Source of the DNA: an uncultured Acetobacteraceae bacterium
GTDB taxonomy: Bacteria > Pseudomonadota > Alphaproteobacteria > Acetobacterales > Acetobacteraceae
NCBI GenBank assembly: GCA_937873225.1
Contig: CALMVN010000080.1
Span: 1 to 35,779 of the forward strand
Length of the DNA stretch: 35,779 nt
Direction: 5' to 3'
A model generated the notes under the pieces. It was not told where the DNA came from and ran no database searches. It saw only the letters and a program-made list of their open reading frames with translations. Below, in pieces: positions 1 through 8,839 of the stretch. Position 1 is the first letter of the stretch. Every line of letters starts with the position of its first letter. Position numbers and translations under genes: made by a program.

Positions 1-1998
1 CTGCCGACCCTGGCCTACACGCAGCGCACCATGCTGGCGATCGGCCTGGCGCTCTACGGTGCGTTCTCGCTGCAGCTGCTGTCGCCGATGTCGTCGGTGA
101 CCACGGTGCTGATCGTGGCCAACCCGGTCACCGGCGCGCTGGTGTCGAAAAGCCTGTGGCGGCTGTTCGGCACCGTGCTGGGTGCTGCCAGCGCGGTGTC
201 GCTGTTCGCCGTGTTCGCGCAGTCGCCGATCCTGTTCACCGTGGCGCTCTCGCTGTGCATCGCGCTGGCCTGCGTGGTGTCGACGCTGTTGCGCTATTTC
301 CGGGCCTATGGCGCGGTGCTGGCCGGCTACACCATCATCATCGTCGCCAGCGGCTCGTTCGCCGACCCGCAGAACATCTTCATCGGCGCGCTGTCGCGCG
401 TGTCGTCGGTGTCGGTCGGGCTGGCCGCCACCGCGCTGGTGTTCCTGCTGACCGCCCTGCCGAAACCGTCGCGGCTCGAAGCCGGCATCGAGGTGCTGGT
501 GCGCGACGTCGCCGCCGGGTTCCTGGCCTATCGCGGCCATCGTGCCGGCTGGACCGACACCCTGCCGCGGGCGGAGCTGCTTCGCCGCGCCAACGCGCTG
601 GACGAGCAGATCGTGTACGCCGGCGCCGACAGCACCGCCGTGCGGGCGCGGATGATGCGGCTGCGACGCGGCGCCGCCGGGCTGCTCGGCCTGCTCAGCG
701 CGCTGGAGCCGCTGCACGACCGGCTCCGGCAGGACGATCCCGACGTGGACGCGGCGCGGCGGATCGTGCACGGGATCATGGAGATGCTGGCCGGGCCGAC
801 GCCGGGCGGCCTTGGCGGGACGCTGCCGCGCATCGAGGCGGCGAGGGCGGAGGTGCGGGCGATCGCCCTCCGGACCACCGATCCGGCGGCGCTGACCGTG
901 GTGGTGCACGAGTACGACCTGCTGCAGCAGCTGGCCCAGGCGGTGGGCGACCTGAGCGGACGGGGCACCGGCGGCGCCCGGCTGCGCCTGCTGCCCTATC
1001 TCGACTGGTCGAGCGCCGGGCGCAACGGGCTGCGCGGCGGGCTGGTCACCCTGCTCGGCGGGCTGTTCTGGTACGTGACGCAGTGGCCGTCCGGGCCGAC
1101 TCTGCTGTCCTACCTGATCCCGGCCGCCTGCCTGCTGTCGACCAACCCGTCGGCGTCGCAGGCCAGCCTCAGCTTCGCGACCGGCACGCTGCTGGCGATC
1201 CCGGCCAGCCTGCTGGCGCAGACCTTCCTGCTGCCGCAGATCGACGGCTTCCCGCTGCTGTGGGGCTCGCTGTGCCTGTGCCTGGCGCCTGGGATCTGGC
1301 TGCAGTTCCATCCGCGGCACGGGCTGCGCGCGTTCGGCTACGTGGTGTTCTTCAACGCCATGGTGAACGTCCACAACCCGATCACCTTCGACGACGTGGC
1401 CCTGCTCAACACCTGGGCCGCGTTCGCGGTCGGCGTGGTGTGCCTGGTGCTGGTGTTCCGCGTGCTGCTGCCGGTCAACCCCCGGCGCGAGGTGGCCCGG
1501 CTGGCGGCCTCGCTGGGACGGGCGGTGGAACGACTGGCCCGGCTGCGCGCGTCGCGGCGCCGTGCGGTGTGGGACACCTGGCAGAACCGGCAGATGCAGA
1601 AGATCCTGCGCCTGCTCCAGCGGATGGGGCAGGTGCCGGGCCTGGACCAGGTGGGCCCGGTGCAGCAGGCGTTCGCCGTGGTGGCGCTGGGACGGGTGGT
1701 GCTGACGCTGCAGGCGCTGCGCCGCGAGCCGGCGCTGGGCGGGGCGGGGCATGACGCGGTGGAACGGGCGCTCCGGGCGCTGCGAAGGCTGCGGCGCTCG
1801 CCGGAACGGGCGGCGGCGGCGGTCAAGGCGGCGGCCGATGCGGCGGAACCGCTGCTGCCGGCCTCCGACGCGGCACCCGCCGCGTCGCCGCATCCGCTCC
1901 GGCTGCTGGTCGGCACGCTGGGCGAGGCGGTGGTGCTGATCGCCAAGGCGGGCCCGCTGCTCGACCGGCGGGGCGCGCTGGCCAGGCCGCCATGCTGA
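1..1998 (+). CDS. FUSC-family membrane efflux pump subunit (left end cut by the window)
   Basis: Inner-membrane component of an aromatic-acid or toxic-compound efflux system of the AaeB/FUSC type. The reading frame is already open at base 1 and the first in-window ATG is at 31, so the true start probably lies just upstream. The protein shows two hydrophobic blocks, each with several membrane segments (about residues 1-140 and 335-480 counted from the ATG at 31). Each is followed by a charged, Arg/Ala-rich cytoplasmic stretch, which is the usual duplicated FUSC layout. The length (at least 655 residues) fits the family. It overlaps the DUF1656 gene by 7 bases, so the two are translationally coupled. 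The substrate cannot be read from the sequence; aromatic carboxylates are only the best-known example in the family. Confidence 0.88.
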   Translation: MPTLAYTQRTMLAIGLALYGAFSLQLLSPMSSVTTVLIVANPVTGALVSKSLWRLFGTVLGAASAVSLFAVFAQSPILFTVALSLCIALACVVSTLLRYFRAYGAVLAGYTIIIVASGSFADPQNIFIGALSRVSSVSVGLAATALVFLLTALPKPSRLEAGIEVLVRDVAAGFLAYRGHRAGWTDTLPRAELLRRANALDEQIVYAGADSTAVRARMMRLRRGAAGLLGLLSALEPLHDRLRQDDPDVDAARRIVHGIMEMLAGPTPGGLGGTLPRIEAARAEVRAIALRTTDPAALTVVVHEYDLLQQLAQAVGDLSGRGTGGARLRLLPYLDWSSAGRNGLRGGLVTLLGGLFWYVTQWPSGPTLLSYLIPAACLLSTNPSASQASLSFATGTLLAIPASLLAQTFLLPQIDGFPLLWGSLCLCLAPGIWLQFHPRHGLRAFGYVVFFNAMVNVHNPITFDDVALLNTWAAFAVGVVCLVLVFRVLLPVNPRREVARLAASLGRAVERLARLRASRRRAVWDTWQNRQMQKILRLLQRMGQVPGLDQVGPVQQAFAVVALGRVVLTLQALRREPALGGAGHDAVERALRALRRLRRSPERAAAAVKAAADAAEPLLPASDAAPAASPHPLRLLVGTLGEAVVLIAKAGPLLDRRGALARPPC

Positions 1999-2186
1999 CG
2001 GAGCTGCACCTGGGCGGGGTGCTGTTCGCGCCGATCGTCGCCTACGCGCTGCTGGCGGTGCCGATCACCCTCGGGCTGCGCGCGCTGATCTGGGCCAGCG
2101 GCCTGGCACGCTGGACCTGGCACCTGCCGCTGCTGGAGTTCGCGCTCTACGTCTGCGTGCTGTCGCTGCTGGTGGCGTATCTGTAG
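1992..2186 (+). CDS. DUF1656 small membrane protein (AaeX-like)
   Basis: A 64-residue inner-membrane protein with two hydrophobic helices separated by a short WxxGLxRWxWH segment, typical of DUF1656/AaeX proteins that accompany FUSC pumps and HlyD adaptors. Its ATG lies inside the last codons of the FUSC gene (7-base overlap). In most operons of this kind the adaptor gene follows directly. Here it is separated by about 510 bases of damaged sequence, so co-transcription with the adaptor at 2715 is not certain. The exact role of DUF1656 proteins is not known. Confidence 0.85.
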   Translation: MLTELHLGGVLFAPIVAYALLAVPITLGLRALIWASGLARWTWHLPLLEFALYVCVLSLLVAYL

Positions 2187-2228
2187 GCGAGGCGCATCCG
2201 CACGCCTGATCCCGGCCTGTCCGGAAGG

Positions 2229-2303
2229 CTGTCCATCAACCTCGTGCGTGCCGGGCCGAGGGGCGGCCCGCCGCTCGTGTTCCTCCACGCCGTCGGGCTG
2301 GAC
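2229..2303 (+). pseudogene. Fragment: N-terminal start of an alpha/beta-hydrolase
   Basis: In one frame the translation reads LSINLVRAGPRGGPPLVFLH followed by AVGLDL. This is the typical first beta-strand and oxyanion-hole region (GPPLVxLHAVGLDL) of alpha/beta hydrolases. The similarity stops at about base 2303, just before the palindromic repeat, and no hydrolase core with a catalytic Ser, Asp or His follows. It is best read as the stump of a truncated gene. The evidence is motif recognition only. Confidence 0.5.
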
Positions 2304-2330
2304 CTGATACCAGCGGCGGCGGGGTTCCAC

Positions 2331-2430
2331 CTGCACAGGCCAGGGCTCTGCCCTGGACCCGCCAAAGAAACAGTCGCCCTTTTGGAACCCGATTTAAAGG
2401 CTGACGGGGTCTGGGGCCTCCGGCCCAAGC
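2331..2430. repeat. Palindromic intergenic repeat element
   Basis: The stretch contains CCAGGGC-TCT-GCCCTGG, a perfect 7-bp stem with a 3-base loop at 2340-2356. It is followed by a 'GACCCGCCAAAG...CCCTTTTGGAACCCGATT' type segment (quoted in part) in which AAAG and CTTT can pair, and then by GGGGCC-TC-CGGCCC-like sequence near 2411-2426. From memory, elements built on 'CAGGGCTCTGCCCTG...ACCCGCCAAAGG...CCCTTTGG' are dispersed between genes in Acetobacteraceae and relatives. Only one copy is visible in this window, so its repetitive nature is inferred. Confidence 0.5.
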
Positions 2431-2714
2431 GGATCGAGCTGCGAGGCAGATCGATGGGGGGGCGCCCTGCGGCTTGCTTGCCTACCGGTCAAACCCTGGC
2501 GCCGCTGGCATGAGCTGACGGGCGCCCGGTCCGCCGCATCCGGCCGGAATCGCGACGTGGTCGGGTCCGACAGGCCGGACCACGGCTCGTCCGGCCGGCT
2601 GGAGCGGCCGATGGCGCATCAAGGCCCGGTCGTCTAAGTAGCCGCGGCCTGGGGCCAGCGGCCCCGACCGGTCCGGGGACGCCCCGGCCGTGCGTTCCGG
2701 TGTTGGGGCTCCTG

Positions 2715-3623
2715 ATGATCGTCCTGCGCGCTCTCGTCCGCGTCGTCCTGACGCTGGTGGTGGTGGTGGCGGCACTCCTGCTCGGCAGCAGCCTGTGGCG
2801 CACCTACATGGTCTCGCCCTGGACGCGCGACGGGCGGGTGAGGGCCTACGTGGTGGACGTGGCACCGGAAGTCTCGGGGACCGTGGTGGCGGTGCCGGTG
2901 CGCGACAACCAGGTGGTGCGCAAGGGCGACCCGCTGTTCGTGATCGACCCGACCCGGTTCCGGCTGGCGATCACCGAGGCGCAGGCCCGGCTGGACAGCG
3001 CGCGCGAGGAGCTGCGCCTGCGCCAGTCCGACGTGAAGCGGCGCGAAGGCCTGGCCGGCATCGTGGCGGCGGAGGCGCGGGCCCAGTTCGCCTCCACCGC
3101 GGCCCCGCAGCAGGCCACGGTGCCCGCGGCGCAGGCGCCGCTCGACACCGCAAAGCTCAACCTCCAGCGGGCCACGCTGTACTCGCCGGTGAACGGGCCG
3201 GTGACCAACCTCCAGCTCCGGGTCGGCGACTACGCCACCGCGGGCCAGGCGCGGGTGGCGGTGATCGACGCCGACTCGTTCTGGATCTACGGCTACTTCG
3301 AGGAAACCAAGCTGGGCAGGATCCACGTCGGCGACCCGGCGCGGATCAAGCTGATGGGCTACGCGCCGATCCTCCGCGGCCACGTCGACAGCATCGCCGG
3401 CGGCATCAACGACCAGAACGGCACCCCCGACCGGGAAGGGCTGCAGGACGTGAACCCGGTGTTCACCTGGGTGCGCCTGGCGCAGCGCATCCCGGTCAGG
3501 ATCGGCATCGACCACGTGCCGCCGGGGGTGGTGCTCGCCGCCGGCATGACCTGCTCGGTGGCGGTAGGGGCCGAGGCGCACGACCAGGAGCGGCTGCCGA
3601 GCTGGCTGCAGGACCACCTGTGA
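2715..3623 (+). CDS. HlyD-family periplasmic adaptor of the FUSC efflux system
   Basis: Membrane-fusion protein that should link the FUSC pump to the outer-membrane channel. It has one N-terminal membrane anchor (about residues 4-22), then the split biotinyl-lipoyl domain: first half around VAPEVSGTVVAVPV, second half around LYSPVNGPVTNLQLRVGDYA. The two halves enclose a short helical hairpin rich in Ala, Glu and Arg. A C-terminal beta-barrel part follows (WIYGYFEETKLGRIHVGDPA). At about 302 residues it matches AaeA-like adaptors. I prefer the ATG at 2715; a GTG at 2700 is in frame and would add five residues. It is followed after 10 bases by the outer-membrane gene. Confidence 0.87.
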   Translation: MIVLRALVRVVLTLVVVVAALLLGSSLWRTYMVSPWTRDGRVRAYVVDVAPEVSGTVVAVPVRDNQVVRKGDPLFVIDPTRFRLAITEAQARLDSAREELRLRQSDVKRREGLAGIVAAEARAQFASTAAPQQATVPAAQAPLDTAKLNLQRATLYSPVNGPVTNLQLRVGDYATAGQARVAVIDADSFWIYGYFEETKLGRIHVGDPARIKLMGYAPILRGHVDSIAGGINDQNGTPDREGLQDVNPVFTWVRLAQRIPVRIGIDHVPPGVVLAAGMTCSVAVGAEAHDQERLPSWLQDHL

Positions 3624-3633
3624 CCCGCTGCCG

Positions 3634-5133
3634 ATGACGCGCACCGCGACCCGCCGGCTGGCCGCGTGCCTGGCGGCGCTGCTGCTGGACGGCTGCACCG
3701 TCGGCCCGCACTACCATCCGCCGCACATGGCAGGCGTGCCGGCGAACTGGACCGAACACACGGCGACCCCGGACGAGATCGCCCGCACCGAGGCGCAGAT
3801 GCGCGACTGGTGGGGGGCGTTCCACGACCCGCTGCTGGACACGCTGGTGGCCGACGCGATCGACGGCAACCGGCAGCTGGCGCAGGCGGGGCAGCGGCTG
3901 CTGGCGGCGCGCGCTCTGCGCGACCAGATCAGGGGGCAGCTCTACCCGCAGATCGACCTGACGCCCGCCGCCGGGATCCAGCGCTTCAGCACCACGCTGG
4001 AGTTCCCGCCACTGCCGGGCGCCGACTCCGACAACCGGCTGTGGCAGTACGGCGGCACCGTGTCCTGGCAGCTCGACGTGTTCGGCCGGCTGCGCCATTC
4101 GGTGGAAGCGCAGCAGGCGGCGCTGGACGCCGGGATCGAGCAGCGGCGCGGCCTGCTGCTGACGATCCTGTCCGAGCTCGCCGGCGACTACGTGACCCTG
4201 CGCGCGGCCCAGCTGCAGCTCGGGATCGCCGACCGCAACATCCACGCGGCGGCGGAGTCGCTGCAGCTGAGCCGGAAGATCTACACGCAAGGCCTCGGCA
4301 CCACGCTGCAGGTGGCGCAGGCGCAGGCGGAGCTGGAAACCGAGCAGGCGACCCGGCCGCCGCTCGAAACCCAGGTGGCCCAGCTGGCGCACGCGATCGC
4401 GGTGCTGACCGGGCGGATGCCGGGCGCGCTGGAGGCACGGCTGACCGAGCCTGCGCCGTTGCCCGACATCCCGCCGCTGCCGGTGACGCTGCCCTCGATG
4501 GTGATCGCCAACCGCCCCGACATCCGCCAGGCCGAGCGGCAATATGCGCAGGCGACGGCGCGGATCGGCGTCGCGGTGGCGCAGCTCTACCCGAGCTTCA
4601 CCCTGCCGCTGTCCTTCACCCCGCAGGCCAGCATGATCCACGAGCTGTTCACCGCCAGCAGCCTGGCCTGGTCGCTGCTGCTCGAGGCCAGCATCCCGGT
4701 GTGGCACGGCGGCAGCCTGTCGGCGCAGGTGCGCGAAGCGCGCGCACAGGCGGAGGAAGCGCGGCTCGGCTACGAGCAGGCGGTGCTGGGAGGCTTCCGC
4801 GAGGTCGAGGACCGGCTGGTGGCCTACCGCAACGACCAGATCCGCACCGAAACCCTGCGCCGCGCGGCCGCGGACGACGCGCTGGCGCTGGACCGCGCGC
4901 GCCGGCTGTACGGGGCCGGGCTGAGCGGCTTCCTCGACGTGCTGACCAGCGAGCGGGCGACCTACGCGGCGCAGAACCTCGAGGCGCTGGGCGAGCTGTC
5001 GCGGCTCGACGACGCGATCGGGCTGTTCACCGCACTCGGCGCCGGCTGGCAGGGGGTGGCGCTGACCGACACCACGCTGCCGGTTGACGCGGCGTCGCAG
5101 CACCGGATGGCGGAGGCAGCCGCGGGACGATAA
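3634..5133 (+). CDS. NodT-family outer-membrane efflux lipoprotein
   Basis: TolC-like outer-membrane channel of a tripartite efflux pump, 499 residues, the normal length. The N-terminus is a lipoprotein signal peptide with lipobox LLDGC, placing the acylated cysteine at residue 21, followed by the family's TVGPxYxxP motif. Two OEP repeats follow (about residues 55-245 and 270-475), with the typical SWQLDVFGRLR, RPDIRQAERQYAQATARIGVA and FLDVLTSERATYAAQ motifs. It lies 10 bases after the adaptor gene and ends the + strand set. The next gene converges on it. Confidence 0.9.
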   Translation: MTRTATRRLAACLAALLLDGCTVGPHYHPPHMAGVPANWTEHTATPDEIARTEAQMRDWWGAFHDPLLDTLVADAIDGNRQLAQAGQRLLAARALRDQIRGQLYPQIDLTPAAGIQRFSTTLEFPPLPGADSDNRLWQYGGTVSWQLDVFGRLRHSVEAQQAALDAGIEQRRGLLLTILSELAGDYVTLRAAQLQLGIADRNIHAAAESLQLSRKIYTQGLGTTLQVAQAQAELETEQATRPPLETQVAQLAHAIAVLTGRMPGALEARLTEPAPLPDIPPLPVTLPSMVIANRPDIRQAERQYAQATARIGVAVAQLYPSFTLPLSFTPQASMIHELFTASSLAWSLLLEASIPVWHGGSLSAQVREARAQAEEARLGYEQAVLGGFREVEDRLVAYRNDQIRTETLRRAAADDALALDRARRLYGAGLSGFLDVLTSERATYAAQNLEALGELSRLDDAIGLFTALGAGWQGVALTDTTLPVDAASQHRMAEAAAGR

Positions 5134-5259
5134 GCGGCCGCATGCCGGCAATGGTCCAAGGCACGGGCAGGATCCCATTCAAGTTGAACGCCGTTCACGA
5201 ACCTCGACCGCGTCGGCAGCCATCAAGCCGATGCGGCGCGTGCGCGAAGCGGAAGCGCG

Positions 5260-5285
5260 GCCCGGCCAGGCGAGGCTTGCCGGGC
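5260..5285. terminator. Possible bidirectional hairpin between convergent genes
   Basis: GCCCGGC (5260-5266) and GCCGGGC (5279-5285) form a 7-bp stem with a 12-base loop in the 223-base space between the outer-membrane lipoprotein gene and the sugar permease gene, which converge. There is no T-run, so it is at best a weak terminator. Confidence 0.25.
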
Positions 5286-5356
5286 GTGCGGAGACGGCGG
5301 CCAGCGACGGCAGCCGATCCGAGGCGCCATCGTCGGCGCGACGGATCGGGCGAGGG

Positions 5357-6355
5357 TCAGGGCGCCACCCGGGTCGGTTTCGGCGTCGACGCGGCGCGGA
5401 GCGAGCGAAGCGACGGGATCGCCCTGCGGACGACCGGCTGGTCCGCGAGGACGCCGATCAGGATCACCGTACCCATGACGGCGAAGTTGAGCGAGCTCGG
5501 GATGCCCAGGATGTTGACCAGGTTCTGCAGCACCTGGAGCAGGGCGGTGCCGAGCACGATGCCGATGATCGAGCCCTCGCCGCCGCGCAGGCTGCAGCCG
5601 CCGAGCACGGCGGCGGCGATGGCGTAGAGCTCGTAGAAGTTGCCGAACGACGAGGGCGAGACGGAGTCGGTGTAGAACACCAGGCAGATGGTGGCGAGGC
5701 CGGCCAGGCCGCCGCTGATGACGTAGGCGCCGGTGACGATGGCGCCGGTGCGTATGCCGGAAAACCGCGCCGCCTCCTCGTTGCGGCCGATCGCGAACAG
5801 GTAGCGGCCGAACACGGAGCGGTGCAGCAGCACGCCCATGACCACGGCGACCAGGACCAGCAGGATGAACGGGTGCGGGATGCCCCAGCTGCGGCCAGAG
5901 GCGAGCCAGCCGAGCCAGTCGAAGTCGTCGGTGTAGCCGAACCCCATGGTGGCGTCGGTGGTGTAGTAGCGCGCCGCACCCCGGTAGATCAGCAGGCCGC
6001 ACAGGGTGACGACGAAGGGCTGGAGCTTCGCCCTGGTCACCAGCAGCCCCTGCAGCGCGCCGAGCACGATGCCGCCCGCCACGATGGCGAGGATGGCCAG
6101 CGGCCACGGCATGCCGCGGTTGACCAGCAGGTCGATGAACACGACGCCGAGCAGCGAGAACATCGAGCCGACCGACAGGTCGATGCCGCCGGTGATGACC
6201 ACCAGGCCCTCGCCGATCGAGAAGATGCCGAACAGGCCGATCAGGTTGGCCATGTCGAGCAGGTTGACCGCCGACAGGAAGCGCGGGTTGAGGATCGCGG
6301 TGATGATCCCCACCACGATCAGGAGGAGCAGGAGTCCCCAATCCTTTCGGGCCAT
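5357..6355 (-). CDS. Sugar ABC transporter permease (RbsC/BPD_transp_2 type)
   Basis: Inner-membrane channel subunit of a ribose/xylose-type sugar importer, 332 residues, with about nine hydrophobic segments. The family signature GGIDLSVGSMFSL follows the third hydrophobic block, and the SGGLAGLA and LGTALLQVLQNLVNILG motifs of RbsC-like permeases are present. The start codon ATG (6353-6355) overlaps the TGA stop of the ATPase gene; a GTG one codon upstream (6358) is also possible. This coupling is normal for the family. The sugar cannot be told from the permease. The C-terminal tail (RSLRAASTPKPTRVAP) is basic and cytoplasmic. Confidence 0.92.
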   Translation of the reverse strand: MARKDWGLLLLLIVVGIITAILNPRFLSAVNLLDMANLIGLFGIFSIGEGLVVITGGIDLSVGSMFSLLGVVFIDLLVNRGMPWPLAILAIVAGGIVLGALQGLLVTRAKLQPFVVTLCGLLIYRGAARYYTTDATMGFGYTDDFDWLGWLASGRSWGIPHPFILLVLVAVVMGVLLHRSVFGRYLFAIGRNEEAARFSGIRTGAIVTGAYVISGGLAGLATICLVFYTDSVSPSSFGNFYELYAIAAAVLGGCSLRGGEGSIIGIVLGTALLQVLQNLVNILGIPSSLNFAVMGTVILIGVLADQPVVRRAIPSLRSLRAASTPKPTRVAP

Positions 6356-7878
6356 CACGCGGACTCCAGGTGCTCGGCCGGCTGGCCGATGGCGAGACGC
6401 AGGACGTTGAGCTCGGAGAAGTCGGCGCGGTCGAGCACGCCGCTGATCTCGCCCTCGTGCATCACGGCGACGCGGTCGGACACGCCGATCACCTCCTCCA
6501 TGTCGCTCGAGATCATGACGATGGCGACGCCGTCATCGGCGAGGGCGCGCATCAGCGCGTAGATCTCGCCCTTGGCGCCGACGTCGATGCCGCGCGTGGG
6601 CTCGTCGAAGATGATCAGGCGCGGCGCCATCGACAGCCACTTGGCGAGCACCACCTTCTGCTGGTTGCCGCCCGACAGGGTCGCGGCATGCACGGCGACG
6701 CTGGGCGTCTTGATCCTGAGCGAGGCCTGCTGGGCGCGCGCCGTGGCCTGCTCGGCGTCGCGGTCGACCAGGGCGAAGCGGGCATGGCGGCGCAGGCTGG
6801 CGAGCGAGATGTTCTCCGACAACGGCATGTCGAGCACGAGGCCTTCGCGCTTGCGGTCCTCCGGCACCAGGTAGATCCCCTGCGCGATGGCCTGCCGGGG
6901 AGACCGGACCTCCACCCGCTCGCCGGCCAGGCGCACCTCGCCTCCCAGGACCGGGTCGACCCCGAACAGGGCGCGGGCGAGCGAGGTGCGGCCGGAGCCG
7001 ACCAGCCCGGCGAGGCCCAGGATCTCGCCGCGTCGGACGCCGAGCGAGACGTGGCGACCGGGAAAGGCGCTGGTGACGAGGCGGTCGACGACGCACAGCT
7101 CGCCGCCGGGCGGCGTGCGCGGCGGGGTGTACAGGGAGCGCAGCTCGCGGCCGATCATCAGGCGGATCATCGCGTGGTGCTCGATCTCGTCGTGCCCGAG
7201 CTCGCCGGCGACGCGGCCGTCGCGCAGGCAGACCACGCGGTCGGCGCACTGCTTCACCTCGTGCAGGCGATGGCTGATGTAGATCACCGCCACGCCGGAC
7301 GCGCGCAGCTCGGCGATCACCTGCAGCAGGCGGTCGGTTTCCTGCAGCGTCAGGCTGGAGGTGGGCTCGTCCATGATGATGACGCGGGCGTCGACCGACA
7401 GCGCCCTGGCGATCTCGACCAGCTGGCGCTGGGCGATCAGCAGACGCGACACGCTGGTCTCCGGCCCGAAATCGGCGCCGAGACGCTGGAGCAGCGGACG
7501 CGCCCGGTCATGCATGCGCTTGGTGCGGACCAGCCGGAGCGGACCGCCCGCGACCGCCTCGCGGCCGAGGAAGATGTTGGCCGCGACGTCGAGGTTGTCG
7601 AGGACGGTCAGCTCCTGGTGCACGAAGGCGATGCCGGCGCGGGCGGCCTCCGCCACGGTCATGGTGTCGTGGGCGACCCCGCCCACGACGATGCTGCCGG
7701 CATCCGGCTGCACCACGCCGCCGAGGATCTTCATCAGCGTCGACTTGCCGGCGCCGTTCTCGCCGATGAGGCCCAGGACGGTGCCGGCCTCGACGGACAG
7801 GCTGACCTCCTCCAGGGCCCTCACGCCGGCATAGGACTTGCTGATCCCGAGGAGGGACAGCAGCGGCGGGGACGACAT
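6355..7878 (-). CDS. Sugar ABC transporter ATP-binding protein (RbsA/MglA type)
   Basis: Cytoplasmic energy subunit of the sugar importer, 507 residues, made of two fused ABC domains. The first has Walker A GENGAGKST (residues 39-47), Q-loop FVHQELTV, a degenerate signature (VSRLLIAQRQ) and Walker B VIIMDEPTSSLT. The second has a shortened Walker A (GLVGSGRTSLAR), signature LSGGNQQKV and Walker B LIIFDEPTRGIDVG. A changed P-loop in the second half is normal for RbsA/MglA/XylG proteins. It sits 7 bases after the binding-protein gene and overlaps the permease gene, so the three form an operon. Confidence 0.94.
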   Translation of the reverse strand: MSSPPLLSLLGISKSYAGVRALEEVSLSVEAGTVLGLIGENGAGKSTLMKILGGVVQPDAGSIVVGGVAHDTMTVAEAARAGIAFVHQELTVLDNLDVAANIFLGREAVAGGPLRLVRTKRMHDRARPLLQRLGADFGPETSVSRLLIAQRQLVEIARALSVDARVIIMDEPTSSLTLQETDRLLQVIAELRASGVAVIYISHRLHEVKQCADRVVCLRDGRVAGELGHDEIEHHAMIRLMIGRELRSLYTPPRTPPGGELCVVDRLVTSAFPGRHVSLGVRRGEILGLAGLVGSGRTSLARALFGVDPVLGGEVRLAGERVEVRSPRQAIAQGIYLVPEDRKREGLVLDMPLSENISLASLRRHARFALVDRDAEQATARAQQASLRIKTPSVAVHAATLSGGNQQKVVLAKWLSMAPRLIIFDEPTRGIDVGAKGEIYALMRALADDGVAIVMISSDMEEVIGVSDRVAVMHEGEISGVLDRADFSELNVLRLAIGQPAEHLESA

Positions 7879-7885
7879 CCTTCCG

Positions 7886-8839
7886 CTACTTGGCGCTCAG
7901 CATCCGGCGCATGCTCTGCTGGAAGTCGTGCACGTTGTCCTTCTGGATGATGCGGGTGGGGATGATGATGAGGTGGTTGGCGGGGATGAACGACTTGTCG
8001 CCGTTGATGTACTTCACCAGGTCGGTCATCGACTGGTAGCCGAACTCGAACGGCTGCTGGACGATGGTCGACTGGATGGTGCCGTCGGCGACGCCGCGCA
8101 GGGTCTGCGCGTCCTCGTCGAAGCCCACCACCTTGATCTTGCCGGACATGCCGGCATCCTTCACCGCGGAATAGATCTGCGGCGTGTTGTAGTTGTACAG
8201 CCCGACCAGGAGGTCGAGGCCGCCCTTGGCGAGCGCGTCCTGCACGTTGGCCTTCGCCTTGGCGAAGTCGCCGCCGTCGGTGCGGATGTCGACGATCTGG
8301 ACGTTGGAGCCCTTCAGCCCTTCCCTGATCCCCTCGACGCGCTCGCGCGCGTTGTCGGCGTCCATGGTGCCGACGAAGGCCATCATCTTGCCGCCCTGGG
8401 GCAGCGCCTTCCTGATCTCGCTCGCGGCCTGAAGGCCGGCCGCCTTGTTGTCGGTGCCGATGTAGAGAACGCGGTTGGAGTTCGGCGCATCGCTGTCGGT
8501 GGTGAACAGCACGGCGTGGCTGGCGACCTTGTTGAACTCCTCGGTGGAGTTCTTGGGGTCGATGGCGGAGATGGAGATGCCGGCGATGCCCGACGCGAGC
8601 AGGTCGTCGAGCTCGCGACGCTGCTCGGCCGCGGTCGCCTGGCCGGTGACGATGACCTGCATGGCGAAGTCGGGATGCTCGCCCTGGGCCTTCATGACGC
8701 CGGCGCGGGCGACGGTCCAGAAGTCGGCCGAAACGTTGGTGATCAGGGCCAGGGACTTCTTCTGCTGGGCGCCCGCCGGCGCGCCGAACAGTGAAAGGGT
8801 GGCCGCCCCCAGGAGGGTGGCCTGGATCAGTCGACGCAT
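7886..8839 (-). CDS. Periplasmic sugar-binding protein of the ABC importer
   Basis: A 317-residue substrate-binding protein of the ribose-binding, periplasmic-binding-protein-I fold (Peripla_BP_4). It has a signal peptide with cleavage expected after APAGA (about residue 24). The mature part begins with the usual beta-strand KSLALITNVSADFW, followed by DDLLASGIAGISISAIDP and FTTDSDAPNSNRVLYIGTDN, which are the ligand-pocket segments of sugar-binding relatives. The start is supported by GGAGG a few bases upstream of the ATG (read on the - strand). It is the first gene of the three-gene operon. The ligand is not identifiable. Confidence 0.92.
   Translation of the reverse strand: MRRLIQATLLGAATLSLFGAPAGAQQKKSLALITNVSADFWTVARAGVMKAQGEHPDFAMQVIVTGQATAAEQRRELDDLLASGIAGISISAIDPKNSTEEFNKVASHAVLFTTDSDAPNSNRVLYIGTDNKAAGLQAASEIRKALPQGGKMMAFVGTMDADNARERVEGIREGLKGSNVQIVDIRTDGGDFAKAKANVQDALAKGGLDLLVGLYNYNTPQIYSAVKDAGMSGKIKVVGFDEDAQTLRGVADGTIQSTIVQQPFEFGYQSMTDLVKYINGDKSFIPANHLIIIPTRIIQKDNVHDFQQSMRRMLSAK

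Larger units (their letters stand above)
2187..2699. other. Gene-free spacer inside the efflux gene set
   Basis: These 513 bases lie between the DUF1656 gene and the HlyD adaptor. I see no intact gene. The stretch holds the first ~25 codons of an alpha/beta hydrolase (2229-2303), a palindromic intergenic repeat (about 2331-2430) and GC-rich sequence with no recognisable content (about 2431-2699). It may also contain a promoter for the adaptor and outer-membrane genes, but no clear boxes are visible. Confidence 0.6.

Noticed and set aside
3496-5178. Long - strand open frame
   Set aside because: Antisense shadow of the outer-membrane lipoprotein gene; composition is Arg/Gln/His-rich and no motif is present.
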